The notes below the pieces were generated by a model that was not told where the DNA came from, did no database searches, and saw nothing but the letters and a program-made list of their open reading frames with translations. Both the position numbers and the translations under genes were made by a program. From Microthrixaceae bacterium (GTDB lineage: Bacteria > Actinomycetota > Acidimicrobiia > Acidimicrobiales > Iamiaceae): a stretch of 64,000 bases of DNA. This document shows positions 1 to 8,604 of the stretch, in pieces. Where the stretch lies: assembly GCA_016702505.1 (NCBI GenBank), contig JADJDU010000009.1, positions 62,001 to 126,000 on the forward strand. Reading direction: 5' to 3'. The number at the start of each line of letters is the position of its first letter. Position 1 is the first letter of the stretch.

Positions 1-474
1 CGACGGCTCGGTGGCGACGAGCCACCGACCGAACCGGGCCACTACGAACCGACCTGCGACCGGTTCCCGGACGAGCAGTGCCCGCAGGTCCCGATGCCGC
101 GCGAACCGAGGCCGGGCATCCACACCGAGCGGCCGACGGCGGGTCGTCCCCACCTTCGAGCGGCTGAACCAGCGGACGCCAAGCCCGACGATCGTCGCCA
201 CGATCGCTCCAGCTATCCCGGTGCTCAGCCAGTAGAGCGGCGCCCCCGGCAACGCCTGGTCGTAGGGCGCCGGCCAAGCAGCGGCCGGTGCGGCCAGGTT
301 CGAGGGCAGGCCACCGGTGGCGTCAGCAGCCGCCGAGAAGGCGACCCCTTGGGGCGCCCCCGACAGCAGCAGCGCCAGGGATGCGCCCGCCCACACGACC
401 CCGACGACCAACAGCGCTGCCCCGGCCAGCACGAGCACCAGGACCTCGAACACCCCAAGCCCATCGCGTTCCAT
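1..474 (-). CDS. VirD4/TraD-type conjugative coupling protein, N-terminal part (truncated by window edge)
   Basis: An open minus-strand frame runs 158 codons from the ATG at 474 to the window edge without a stop. It starts MERDGLGVFEVL, has a hydrophobic helix at about residues 9-38, a loop rich in Ala and Pro, a second helix at about 86-103, then a basic cytoplasmic segment ending RFGRWLVATEPS. Two N-terminal helices followed by this type of segment just before the ATPase domain are typical of actinobacterial T4SS coupling proteins, which pass the relaxase-DNA complex to the secretion channel. The Walker motifs lie outside the window, so the family call rests on N-terminal layout and context. 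There is no Shine-Dalgarno; the ATG sits at the 3' edge of the transfer promoter motif at 471-507. Confidence 0.65.
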   Translation of the reverse strand, partial: MERDGLGVFEVLVLVLAGAALLVVGVVWAGASLALLLSGAPQGVAFSAAADATGGLPSNLAAPAAAWPAPYDQALPGAPLYWLSTGIAGAIVATIVGLGVRWFSRSKVGTTRRRPLGVDARPRFARHRDLRALLVREPVAGRFVVARFGRWLVATEPS

Positions 475-507
475 ACCCAGGTAAGCCGCGAAACGCCGAG
501 AAAACCG
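471..507 (-). promoter_or_regulatory. Transfer promoter motif, copy 1 (coupling protein)
   Basis: On the minus strand this reads GGTTTTC, an 8-base spacer, TTCGCGGCTTACC, then TGGGTATGG in which the ATG is the start codon of the coupling protein. It matches four other copies in the element. The position implies a leaderless transcript. Promoter function is inferred from repetition and position. Confidence 0.6.
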
Positions 508-598
508 CGCTCTTCTTCGCCGCCGCGGCGTCCGCCGACCTCAACAGCGGCGGAATCCCTGCCGATACTTGATCCACTGTGTTGTCGACGCGGCGGCC

Positions 599-780
599 CG
601 CGGGGGGGGGTGTGGGGTGGGGGGGGCGCCCCCCGCGGGGGGGCCCCCCCCGTGGGGGTGGTGGGGGGCGGGGGCGGGGGCGGGGGGGGGGGGGGGGGGG
701 GGGCCCCAGGGGGGGGACGAGGCGGGGGGGGGGCGGGGGCCCGCGGGGGGGCGGGCCCCCGGGGCGCCCCCGGGAGAATC
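599..780. repeat. G/C homopolymer block, probable assembly filler
   Basis: About 180 bases consist almost only of G and C runs, including a tract of more than 20 consecutive G. No reading frame on either side continues through it. Together with a second tract at 1600-1655 it looks like low-quality sequence or a scaffold join rather than biology. Confidence 0.7.
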
Positions 781-1600
781 CTCGTGGACGGTCTCGACGC
801 GATCGCAGGCCAGGTCAGCCTCGACAAGAGCCTCGGGCAGGACGCCATCGCGTGGATGCGCGGAATCGCAGGGTCAGCCGTCACCGGAGTCGGAATCAGC
901 GCTGGCCTGACCACGGCTGTCACCACGTTCGCAACAGCGAGCACCGGTACCGCGATCTGACGCCTGGGCGCCGCGACGAACGCGACCCTGCCTTCCTCGG
1001 TGGCGGAAGCAGGGCGGCGGCGGAATGCTGGAGCCCTGATCCTCGGCCCCCCTTCACCCAGCAGGCGAGAAGGCAAAGACGAAGGCGGTCGAGAACGAAG
1101 CTGCCGTCAACATCGCGATCGCCGAAGCACAGGAGACGAAGGCGAAGTTCGATGCGATCATCACGCGAGCGGAAGAGCTCGAGTCCCCCTCACCACCTCC
1201 TTTTTTTGGGTTTTGGGGGGCCCCGCCGGGCCCCTCGAGTCGGAACCCTTCAACCCCGAGGAGCACGCGATCCCGTTTCAGCAGGCCCTCACGCTGACGA
1301 TTGCAGTGCGCGATGTCGCTTCTACCCCTGTCGTGGATGAAGCAGGCGACCTGAACGAGGAGACGTCCACGTTCGGCGGCGGCCCCCGCGGGGGGCCGGG
1401 GAGGGGACAGGGGGGCGCCGCCATCGGGGGAAGAGCACACCAGGTGTATCACGGGCCGAGCAGATTGCCCACTTATCGGGTCCGCAGCATGCGAAGAGCA
1501 GCGCGAGAGATGTTCACCCGCCTCGACCAGGCAATGGATACGGGCGACCAGGTCCAGTCCGGGGCGCCCCCCCTGCCACAGGGATTCGTGCGCCCCTCGC
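781..1600 (+). other. Broken coding fragments between homopolymer tracts
   Basis: Three stretches have protein-like codon use but cannot be joined. One ends at a stop at 958-960 and encodes a hydrophobic Gly/Ala/Thr-rich tail. A second at about 1073-1190 encodes an Ala/Glu/Lys-rich probable coiled coil. A third at about 1237-1370 and 1440-1560 encodes an acidic segment followed by REMFTRLDQAMDTGDQVQ. They lie in different frames separated by runs of G, C or T. I do not recognise a family. They may be one or two genes damaged by base-calling, or pieces placed here wrongly. Confidence 0.35.
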
Positions 1601-1655
1601 CCTCACCTTCACACCCCCCCGGGGCCGGGGGGGCGGGGGGGGGGGGGGGGGGTCC
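1600..1655. repeat. Second G/C homopolymer tract
   Basis: A run of C followed by a long run of G interrupts coding sequence directly before the PH-like gene. It has the same appearance as the block at 599-780 and probably the same technical cause. Confidence 0.6.
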
Positions 1656-1660
1656 GGGGA

Positions 1661-2206
1661 TCTGACAGCGAGTGGGGCCTCGCGGTCCAGCTTGCGGGGC
1701 ACATCAGTGCGGGCGGCGATCTTCCGGTCCTCGCGAGTCCGGTTCTCCTGGATCCCGGCGAGGCCCTCCATGCGGATCTGTCGGCCGATGGGTGGCGGTT
1801 CCTGGCGATCGACGTCTTCTACGACGAGCCCCGGGTCGTTGCGTTCGGTGGGCCGCTTCTGTTCGCGACGACGGCACTGGCAGCGGGTTCCGCACGGCGC
1901 CGAGCACGTGCGGAGGCGGAGCGGCTGGCAGCTCCGCAGTGGCGTTCACTTGGCGGTCTACGCATCCTCGCCACCGACCGACGACTGCTGGTGTGGTTCG
2001 AGGGAGCCTGGGCCTCGGTCTGGTATGCGGGCATCCGCGAGATCCACCCCGACCTATCCGCTCGCCGGGCGACGATGACCTTCGACGACGACCCGCCCTA
2101 CGCCCTTGCAGGACCGTGGGTGCCGTACCTGGTCGTGGCGATGACGACCTGCATGGTTGGCCGTCTCGGTGTGGACGCGATGGGGGCCGCGCTCCTCCCG
2201 CAGTGA
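1661..2206 (+). CDS. PH-like-domain protein, 5' end missing
   Basis: The frame running from the end of the G tract to the stop at 2204-2206 encodes 181 residues beginning SDSEWGLAVQLAGHISAGGD. The C-terminal half contains RILATDRRLLVWFEG and a following WYAGIREIHPDL, the pattern of bacterial pleckstrin-homology-like (bPH) domains, where a short 'xTDRRLL' strand is characteristic. The function is unknown. The true start is lost in the homopolymer tract, so the first residue here is arbitrary. It converges on the primase gene with only a few bases between the stops. Confidence is good that it is a real gene and moderate for the domain. Confidence 0.55.
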   Translation, partial: SDSEWGLAVQLAGHISAGGDLPVLASPVLLDPGEALHADLSADGWRFLAIDVFYDEPRVVAFGGPLLFATTALAAGSARRRARAEAERLAAPQWRSLGGLRILATDRRLLVWFEGAWASVWYAGIREIHPDLSARRATMTFDDDPPYALAGPWVPYLVVAMTTCMVGRLGVDAMGAALLPQ

Positions 2207-2210
2207 AGGG

Positions 2211-3275
2211 TCACCGCTCCACCCCGGCCCCGACCGAACGGGTTGCCATCGCCTGATCGACGGCGGACTCGAGGCGAGAGGGCCAGTCGTCCGAGCGACG
2301 CATCGCGTCGTTGAGGTCACCGGTATCGAGGTCGAGTCGGACAGGGGTCCGGTCTCGTGCCTCGAGGAGCGTGGCGAGTCGGTCGGCTCCGGCTTGGCCT
2401 GCGTCGTCGGCGTCGAAGGCCAAGACCAGCGGGTGTGGGAGACGAGCGAGCGCGAGGGCGACGGACTCGTCGCCGTAGGTGGCGCTGAGCACGCCGACGG
2501 CCCGGTAGCCGGCTGTGGCCGCGGAGAGCGCGTCGATCGCGCCTTCGGTCACGATGACCTCGGGGTGTCGGCACTCGGCGGGACGCATCCTGGTGAGCTT
2601 TGGGTTGGCGGCGAGGTCAGCTCTCGGGTTGAGGTACCGGGGCCGGTCAGGATCGGGGTGCGGCACGCGGATCTGGGCGTAGACGGCCCGACCTTCGACG
2701 ATCGTCGGAAGGACTGCTCCGTGGGCTCGGGGCATGCCGTCGGGGCGGTCCTGGTAGCGAGCACCGAGATCGACACCGATGCGGTTCTGGGCGAGGACAT
2801 CGGCGGGGATGGCGCGGACGTTGGTGAGCCACCGTCGGATCGCTCGTCCTTCGGGCTTCCACAGCCGTTCGGCGCACTCGTCGACGTAGCGCTGGAGCCC
2901 TTCGGAATCCCGACAGCCGGGCATCATCGGCCGCTGCGCGGTTGCCGGTTGGCGGGACGGCTGCCAGTCGGTTCCCTGGTCGTGGTGCCCGACTCGATCC
3001 GCGAGGAACTCAAGGGCGTCGCGCACGGTGCCGCCCTTGCAGGCGATAACGAGGTCGATGGCCGAGCCGCCGTCGCCGCAACCGTGGCAACGCCACCGTT
3101 GGTCGCCTTGGTGGCCGCGGAAGATGCTGAGCGGCGGGGTGCGGCCAGTCTGGGCGTGGTTCGGGTTGGGGCAGGTCCACATCGGGCTGCGGGCGGTTCC
3201 GACGTGGCCGCCGATGAGGTCGTCGGCGAGCGCGGCGAGGTCGGTGGCGGCGAGGAGCGCTTCGCGGTCGTACAT
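2211..3275 (-). CDS. DnaG-like primase (CHC2 zinc finger plus TOPRIM)
   Basis: This 354-residue protein carries an N-terminal zinc finger with ligands Cys35, His40, Cys63 and Cys66 (CPNPNH...CHGC), as in CHC2 primases, and a TOPRIM catalytic core with VTEG (Glu244) and FDAD (Asp288, Asp290). It lacks the DnaB-binding C-terminal domain of chromosomal DnaG and is about half the length. Mobile-element primases of this type make RNA primers, so it probably primes complementary-strand synthesis of the transferred single strand or element replication. It is the last gene of the T4SS operon, starting 1 base after the stop of the VirB4-like gene. Confidence 0.8.
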   Translation of the reverse strand: MYDREALLAATDLAALADDLIGGHVGTARSPMWTCPNPNHAQTGRTPPLSIFRGHQGDQRWRCHGCGDGGSAIDLVIACKGGTVRDALEFLADRVGHHDQGTDWQPSRQPATAQRPMMPGCRDSEGLQRYVDECAERLWKPEGRAIRRWLTNVRAIPADVLAQNRIGVDLGARYQDRPDGMPRAHGAVLPTIVEGRAVYAQIRVPHPDPDRPRYLNPRADLAANPKLTRMRPAECRHPEVIVTEGAIDALSAATAGYRAVGVLSATYGDESVALALARLPHPLVLAFDADDAGQAGADRLATLLEARDRTPVRLDLDTGDLNDAMRRSDDWPSRLESAVDQAMATRSVGAGVER

Positions 3276-3276
3276 G

Positions 3277-4584
3277 TCACGCCGCCTCGACCTCGCCGGC
3301 CTGCCTCGCGTTCATCCGGGCATCGGTGTCGCAGATCGCGGCTTCGCTCGGGCCGAGGACGTGGTGGACAACGGCCGTTCGGCCACCGAGCTTCCACAGG
3401 GCACGGCCTCGGGTGAGCTGTCCGACGATCGAGGCTTCGGGTTCGGTGAGCCCGAAGTGAGCGACCGCGGCGTCGAGCTGGTCTGGGGCTTGGCGGAGGA
3501 TGATCTTGGTGGCCGAGTCGGCGAGCAGCCCGGCGGCGATCTTGCTGGTGGCGGTGCCGTCGTCGGCTTGGGCGACGAGGTCGGATGCCCGGTGGGTGAT
3601 ACACAGGTTGGCAACGCCGTAGGTGCGGCCGAGCTTGAAGCAGGTCTGGAGGTAGCCCGCGGTGTGGCGGTTGCCGAGCAGTGCCCAGGCTTCGTCGAGG
3701 ACCTGGATGCGTTGCGGTCCGGGACACGCCATCAGCTGTTGGAACCACCCGGCGGTGGCGACCATCACCAGCGGGAGAGCCTCGGAGTCGAGCGGCACCG
3801 CCGACAGGTCGAGTACGACGCCAGGGCCGTCCCAGCGAAGCGGGACCGTGGAACGCCCGTCGAACATGCCGCGCAGGGAGCGGGACAGGAGCTTGTCGAG
3901 GGCGTAGGCGACGTTGCTCGTCTCGGCCGCGAGGTCCCGGCCGTGGGACCGGAGCCGTTCGGCCATCTGATCGGTGGGGTCGGCGACGAGGTGGGCGACG
4001 TCGGTGAGTGTCGGCTCGACGAGTGGCGCGGCGGTGAGTTGTTCGACCGCAGCGAACACGACGGCGTCCTCGAGCTGGGTGAGGTTGCGTTCGAGGACGG
4101 TGGCGACGAGCGCGGTGCACATCTCGGCGCGTCGGAGGATCTGGCGGTCCTCGGGCTCGTGTTCGGCCGCGGGACCGGGAGCGAGCGGGTTGATGGTGGC
4201 GGTGCCGCCCGGGCTGAGCCGCACGGTGGTGAGACCGAGGTGCTCAGCGAGCGACGCGTACTCGCCCTTCGGGTCGGCGATGGCAATCCAGCGTCCGGCG
4301 TTGCCGGTCCCGTAGACGGCGGCTTGGCGCCACAGGAGGCACTTGACGAGGGCGGACTTGCCGTTGCCGGGTTCGCCGAGGACCCAGCCGTTGGGGTTGG
4401 TGACCAGCCCAGCGGCGTATGCCTCGAAGGGGTCCCAGCAGAACTCGCCTCCTCCGGCGAGGAGGTCGAGGCCGACGTAGGTGCCCCGGTGTCCGAACGA
4501 GCCCTGGACCGAGAACGGGTAGATGCTGGCCACGTGCGCGGTCGTGCCGCGGTGGAAGTTGAGGCGAAGCGATGCCCGGTTCAT
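3277..4584 (-). CDS. VirB4/TraC-like T4SS ATPase
   Basis: I chose the ATG at 4584 (MNRASLRLNFHRG, 435 residues) because it forms an ATGA overlap with the upstream stop; a longer frame to 4635 would invade that gene. Walker A is GEPGNGKS at 70-77 and Walker B is IQVLDEAW near 293-300, the pattern of VirB4/TraC ATPases that energise pilus assembly and substrate transfer at the inner face of the membrane. In actinobacterial elements the N-terminal half of VirB4 is often a separate SCO6880-type protein, and that gene lies directly upstream. It is in one operon with its neighbours. Confidence 0.85.
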   Translation of the reverse strand: MNRASLRLNFHRGTTAHVASIYPFSVQGSFGHRGTYVGLDLLAGGGEFCWDPFEAYAAGLVTNPNGWVLGEPGNGKSALVKCLLWRQAAVYGTGNAGRWIAIADPKGEYASLAEHLGLTTVRLSPGGTATINPLAPGPAAEHEPEDRQILRRAEMCTALVATVLERNLTQLEDAVVFAAVEQLTAAPLVEPTLTDVAHLVADPTDQMAERLRSHGRDLAAETSNVAYALDKLLSRSLRGMFDGRSTVPLRWDGPGVVLDLSAVPLDSEALPLVMVATAGWFQQLMACPGPQRIQVLDEAWALLGNRHTAGYLQTCFKLGRTYGVANLCITHRASDLVAQADDGTATSKIAAGLLADSATKIILRQAPDQLDAAVAHFGLTEPEASIVGQLTRGRALWKLGGRTAVVHHVLGPSEAAICDTDARMNARQAGEVEAA

Positions 4585-6071
4585 GACGCCAGCAACGTGG
4601 AGGGGGCGAGACCGAGGGGCAGCGACGCGGCCCACGCGATGTCTTGACGGGCGTCGAGGACCCGCAGGTCCATGCCGGTCTCACGGGCGAGCTGCTCGAC
4701 GACCTCGGCCTGTTCGTCGAGCTCCTCTTGGGTTCGGGCCGACACGGTGACCAGCCCGGCGTAGCCCATCTCGGGGTAGCCGGCGACGAGCTCCTCCTCG
4801 CGGTCGAGCAGCGCTTGGGTGGCTCGCCGGTGGCGAGCGTCGACCCGTCGACCCTTGTCCTCCTTGGTGATGGCGTCGGACTCGAGCTTCACCAGGTCGC
4901 GTTCGATGCGGCGCCGGCTCTGATGGGTCGGGACCGGCTGGAAGTAGACGGTCATCGACCGCGTGATCCCGCCGCTCGACAGGAACGGTTCGAGCCATGC
5001 CGGGGGAACAGCGAGGCGGGGCCAGGTACCGACCCACCAGGTGCGGTGATGCGCGGCATCGACCTGGATGTCCCGCCATCCGGCGTCGAGAACGAGTGGG
5101 CCAGCCGTGGCAGCGCGGACGAGGGCAAGACGTTCGACGAGACGTCCTCGTCTCGCTCGCGGCCGGGCGCTGACCGGATCGATCCGAGAACGGATCAGCC
5201 GCTGGAGACCCGCCGCGTCGAGCGGATCACCGGCGCTGAGCGCCGCGGAGCGCAGACCACGGAGCAGCGCTTCGACGGACGTGATGAGCGCTCGACGGAG
5301 GTGGTCGTCGGCGTTGCCAGCGCTGGTGCGGTGACGGGAGAGGCGTTCCTTCGCAACGGTGATGGTGACGACGGCTTCGTGGTTGATCGCCGTGGTCGTG
5401 CCGTCCTCGAGCAGCTCTCGGTACGACTCAGCGGCGCCCGGCACGGGGTTGCCGCGCTGATCGCTGTCGAGCCAGGTGATGTGGTCGCCCATGCCCGACG
5501 GCCGGGCGAGGTCCGACCACGAGAGGTGCGAGACGACGCCTCGTTCGACCGCGAACTGTCCGAGCAGGTCGCCCCAAGCCGCGAGGAGTCGTTCCTGTTC
5601 ACCCCTGGGTTCGACGACGAACTGTGGACCCGACACCGGGATAACCGCTGTGAGGGTTCGGCGGTGACCGTCGCGGAAGGCACCGAGGCGGCTTCCAGCC
5701 CGCCAGTCGATGTCGACGATGTCGATGCCGTCGAGGCACGGTGGCATCGGCGCGGGATCATCCCCGTCGGTCCACAGCGGCAGCGGTGCCTGCCAGCGCC
5801 GACCGCGTCGCAAACGGGCGGCCAGCCAGCCCACGAGCAGGGGCAGCCACTCCCAGCTGGCGTGACCACCGATGCGGGTGAAGCTCACCGCGGCGGACAC
5901 CACGACCGGCACCGCTGCGACAGGCAGTGGAGCGCCGATGGTCAGCGCGCCGACACCGAGGACGATCCCTGCGCCGAGGAGCCCGCACTGCACGACGCCG
6001 AGGCCGAGGAACACGCCGGAGGTGTCGAGCGGTTCCAGCTTGTAGGTGCGCTCGATACGTTCAGCTCGCAT
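4581..6071 (-). CDS. SCO6880-family conjugation protein
   Basis: This 496-residue protein has two adjacent transmembrane helices at about residues 20-66 (Gly/Val/Ala-rich), then a large cytoplasmic region rich in Arg, Glu and Leu with no Walker motif. That layout, a PrgI/VirB3-like membrane anchor followed by a VirB4 N-terminal-like domain, is the one known for SCO6880-family proteins, which occur next to the VirB4-like ATPase in actinobacterial ICEs and plasmids. The start overlaps the end of the TrbL-like gene by 11 bases and the end overlaps the ATPase start by 4 bases, indicating translational coupling. Confidence 0.8.
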   Translation of the reverse strand: MRAERIERTYKLEPLDTSGVFLGLGVVQCGLLGAGIVLGVGALTIGAPLPVAAVPVVVSAAVSFTRIGGHASWEWLPLLVGWLAARLRRGRRWQAPLPLWTDGDDPAPMPPCLDGIDIVDIDWRAGSRLGAFRDGHRRTLTAVIPVSGPQFVVEPRGEQERLLAAWGDLLGQFAVERGVVSHLSWSDLARPSGMGDHITWLDSDQRGNPVPGAAESYRELLEDGTTTAINHEAVVTITVAKERLSRHRTSAGNADDHLRRALITSVEALLRGLRSAALSAGDPLDAAGLQRLIRSRIDPVSARPRARRGRLVERLALVRAATAGPLVLDAGWRDIQVDAAHHRTWWVGTWPRLAVPPAWLEPFLSSGGITRSMTVYFQPVPTHQSRRRIERDLVKLESDAITKEDKGRRVDARHRRATQALLDREEELVAGYPEMGYAGLVTVSARTQEELDEQAEVVEQLARETGMDLRVLDARQDIAWAASLPLGLAPSTLLAS

Positions 6072-7479
6072 CGGGCCGACCTCCTCGCTGTGGCCCTTGA
6101 CCGTTGCGGCCCGACCCCGGCGGCCTGGCTGGTCGTTCGGGGCGTCTCGACGCCGGACCAGAGGACCCCGACCCGGAGCTGGACCCTGCGTCGCTGGCGT
6201 CGGACGCGGCTTCCGCGGTCCCAGTTGCCGCTGACGCGCCCTTCTTGACGCCCTTGGCTGCCGCCTGAGCGCCGACGACTGCGACGGCTACAGGCCCAGC
6301 CGCTGCACCAGCAGCGCCGGCTCCGCCCGCTGCGGCACCCCCACCCGCGCCTCCGGCCGCGCCGGCCTTGGATGCAGCCGCACCGCCACCGCCCGCCGGG
6401 AGCGCGGCACCGTTGGCGCCCGATGCAGCTGCCTTGCCGTTGGCGATCTGGCTGTAGCGCCGACCCGACACCATCTGGACGGTGTTGGCGGCCATCATCC
6501 CCTGCTGGCCCGCCCGAACCGGTCCGCCCTTCACGCCTTGGGCGACGAGCGCTCCCTCGGTGAGCGGTAGGAGCCGGGCGATCAGCAACGGCGAGAACGC
6601 GGAGACACCGAACGCCGCCGCGGCGGTGAGCAATATGCCAACGGCCTGGGTGACCGACCCGCCGGGGTCCTCGGCGAACACCTCCGGTTCGGGCAACGCC
6701 GTGACCTCGCCACCCGAACCGGCGCCGACCGCGGCCGCAGCTGCGACGGACAGTGCGATGGCGATGACGAGCTTCGACACGATGAGTGCGACGAGCAGGT
6801 CGAGGAGCTTGCGGCTGGCGCCGCGAGTGGCGGGCCAAAGTCGGGCGGCGAACACGAGCGGGGCGAGGGCGACGACGATGTAGATAAGCGCGGAGCGCAC
6901 AACGAGCTCGGCCACGAGGATCAGCCCGGCGAGCACGGTGACCAGCCCGAGGACGAAGACCACGAAAGCGGTAGACGTGCCGCCGTTGAGGTGGCTGAGG
7001 GTGGCGACCACGGCTCCGAACTCGGAGATGTCGTCTTGGAAGTTGCCGAGGACCTCGCCGGAGAGCGCGTCGGTGAGCTGGACAAGGATCTGCGTGACGG
7101 TGACGAGCCCGACCATCCCGATGATCGAGATCGGCAGCTCGAGGCCCATGCGGCGCAGCATCCCGCCGACGTCTCCGCTGAGGGTTCCCTGGACGATCCC
7201 GGCCAGGACGAACAACAACAGGAGGCTGGCACCGATCCCGACGGTGGTGGCGTAGGGGCCGTCACCGGTGATGAACCAGTCGGCCTGGACGTTGGGGTCC
7301 GTGGAGTCCAAGAAGAAGTTGAACACCCCGCCGACAACCCACACCACGGCGTCGACGACCCAGGCGACCAGCCCACCGATGATCATCTCGAACCCTGCGG
7401 TAGCGACACCGCCGACGAACCCGGTGACCTTGTCGATGGCCCAACCGATCGGATTGGGGAATCCGATGCCGAGGATCAC
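6061..7479 (-). CDS. TrbL/VirB6-like polytopic channel protein
   Basis: The GTG at 7479 forms a GTGA overlap with the upstream stop and gives 472 residues starting VILGIGFPNPIGWAI. The first ~320 residues contain six or more hydrophobic helices in the spacing of TrbL/VirB6 inner-membrane channel components. The C-terminal third is low-complexity Ala/Gly and then Ser/Arg/Pro, as often seen in TrbL tails. It should form the inner-membrane platform with VirB4 and VirB8. No catalytic motifs are expected. The family is inferred from topology, length and operon position. Confidence 0.75.
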   Translation of the reverse strand: MILGIGFPNPIGWAIDKVTGFVGGVATAGFEMIIGGLVAWVVDAVVWVVGGVFNFFLDSTDPNVQADWFITGDGPYATTVGIGASLLLLFVLAGIVQGTLSGDVGGMLRRMGLELPISIIGMVGLVTVTQILVQLTDALSGEVLGNFQDDISEFGAVVATLSHLNGGTSTAFVVFVLGLVTVLAGLILVAELVVRSALIYIVVALAPLVFAARLWPATRGASRKLLDLLVALIVSKLVIAIALSVAAAAAVGAGSGGEVTALPEPEVFAEDPGGSVTQAVGILLTAAAAFGVSAFSPLLIARLLPLTEGALVAQGVKGGPVRAGQQGMMAANTVQMVSGRRYSQIANGKAAASGANGAALPAGGGGAAASKAGAAGGAGGGAAAGGAGAAGAAAGPVAVAVVGAQAAAKGVKKGASAATGTAEAASDASDAGSSSGSGSSGPASRRPERPARPPGSGRNGQGPQRGGRPDAS

Positions 7480-8198
7480 TGGACCGGCTCCCCGTCGAGT
7501 CGGGTGAACCCGGCGAGGGTCTCGTCGAAGGGGACGGCATCCCACGGCTGGTCCTGCGGTCCGGTCATCGGGGTCGGACCGGGGTGGTCACGCACACCGT
7601 CGACGCGCCAGTCGCCGTCGAGCCACGCAAGGTCGACGGTGACGGTCAGGAACTCGCTCTGCGGGGCGGCGACCTCCGCGGCCGACAGGATCGTCACGAC
7701 CCACACCGCCACGCGGGCTTGGTCGCCGTCGAAGGTCTCGACGTTCCAGGCCAGGGGCCGCACCAGCCACCAGACCCGGCCCGACGATGCGCCGAGCTGG
7801 TCGCGGGCCATCGAGACCTCGAGAACGATGTCGTCGGCCATGCGTGGCGCCGCGACCGGGGTGGCGATCTCGTCGACCGCGGCACGGATCTCGTCGTCGG
7901 TGAAATACAGCCAGCGCTGCGCCGCCGTCGAGTACGACACCGCGGCGGCGACCGCTCCCGCTTCGTCATCGGAGAACCCGACATCGAGGCCAGCTCGTTC
8001 CAGCGTCGGTCCGGGGGTTCCCTCGGCGACCGGTGGCCGAGGTGTCGGCTCGGCGGCCTGAGGATCGGTCGGATGGCCGGACGGACTGTCGTTGCCGGTG
8101 AAGCGGGTGACCGCGACGCCGGCCACGAGCATGACCGTGGCCAGTGACGCCACGATGACGGTGCTGCGCTTCGGCATCGGGGAGGTGGTGGACGGCAT
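7476..8198 (-). CDS. VirB8-like membrane-anchored T4SS component
   Basis: The ATG at 8198 (MPSTTSPMPKRST) overlaps the preceding stop as TGATG and gives 240 residues; the longer open frame above it is antisense noise. One transmembrane helix lies at about 13-32, then a Pro-rich linker, then a periplasm-facing domain of about 170 residues with alternating hydrophobic strands near the end (VWVVTILSA, FLTVTVDLAWLDGDWRV). This topology fits the NTF2-like VirB8/TcpC assembly factors. No sequence motif is decisive, so the name rests on topology and position between the pilin-like and TrbL genes. Confidence 0.6.
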   Translation of the reverse strand: MPSTTSPMPKRSTVIVASLATVMLVAGVAVTRFTGNDSPSGHPTDPQAAEPTPRPPVAEGTPGPTLERAGLDVGFSDDEAGAVAAAVSYSTAAQRWLYFTDDEIRAAVDEIATPVAAPRMADDIVLEVSMARDQLGASSGRVWWLVRPLAWNVETFDGDQARVAVWVVTILSAAEVAAPQSEFLTVTVDLAWLDGDWRVDGVRDHPGPTPMTGPQDQPWDAVPFDETLAGFTRLDGEPVQ

Positions 8199-8488
8199 CA
8201 GCTCGCCGCCTCGAACAGCATGTTCACCGCGGTCGGGGCGACTCCGGCGAGGATGGCGCCGACGACGCCACCCATGGCGAGCGCCTTGCCTCGGCTCGCA
8301 CCGCCGTAGCTGCCGCCCTCCCGTGCGAGGCCGTACATGGCGGCGCCGATGAGCAGAGCGCCGAGGCTGCCCCACAGGGCGAGCATCTGGGACCAGTTGA
8401 GCAGCCTCTGGATCAGGTCGGCCCCGGGCATGCCCGTGGAGTTCGGGTCGACAGACACCTGGGCGAGAACTCCGACGAGACGAGTCAT
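8198..8488 (-). CDS. Small two-helix membrane protein, pilin-like (VirB2/TrbC type)
   Basis: The start at 8488 (MTRLVGVLAQV) is preceded by a strong Shine-Dalgarno GAAGGAGGT about 8 bases upstream; 36 more in-frame bases upstream are ignored for that reason. The 96 residues contain two hydrophobic segments at about 34-54 and 68-92 with a short basic Gly/Ser loop between them, as in VirB2/TrbC conjugative pilins. It is the first gene of the T4SS operon and lies behind promoter motif copy 2b. Confidence 0.6.
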   Translation of the reverse strand: MTRLVGVLAQVSVDPNSTGMPGADLIQRLLNWSQMLALWGSLGALLIGAAMYGLAREGGSYGGASRGKALAMGGVVGAILAGVAPTAVNMLFEAAS

Positions 8489-8521
8489 CGGGCCACCTCC
8501 TTCGAGTCGGGAAACGAGCGG

Positions 8522-8556
8522 CACAGGGGTAAGCCGCGAACCGGCCCGAAAATCGA
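8522..8556 (-). promoter_or_regulatory. Transfer promoter motif, copy 2b (T4SS operon)
   Basis: The minus strand reads ATTTTCGGGCCGG followed by TTCGCGGCTTACC. The T4SS operon start codon is about 35 bases downstream and has its own ribosome binding site. It is back to back with copy 2a, so one intergenic region drives two divergent transfer units. Confidence 0.6.
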
Positions 8557-8569
8557 CAAGAAATCCCGC

Positions 8570-8604
8570 GGGAATCTCGGCCTGTCGCGGCCTACTCAGG
8601 TATG
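8570..8604 (+). promoter_or_regulatory. Transfer promoter motif, copy 2a (wall hydrolase)
   Basis: The sequence GGAATCTCGGCCTG then TCGCGGCCTACTCAGGTATG is a slightly diverged copy of the motif. The ATG at 8602-8604 is the hydrolase start and there is no Shine-Dalgarno, implying a leaderless transcript. Confidence 0.55.

Noticed and set aside
94..960. A 288-residue plus-strand frame with a poly-Gly core
   Set aside because: It runs antisense through the coupling protein and through the homopolymer block; only its last ~60 codons look coding.
2157..3416. A 419-residue open frame on the plus strand
   Set aside because: It is antisense to the primase, which has zinc-finger and TOPRIM motifs; the plus frame has only low-complexity Gly/Val/Glu content caused by GC-rich codon bias.
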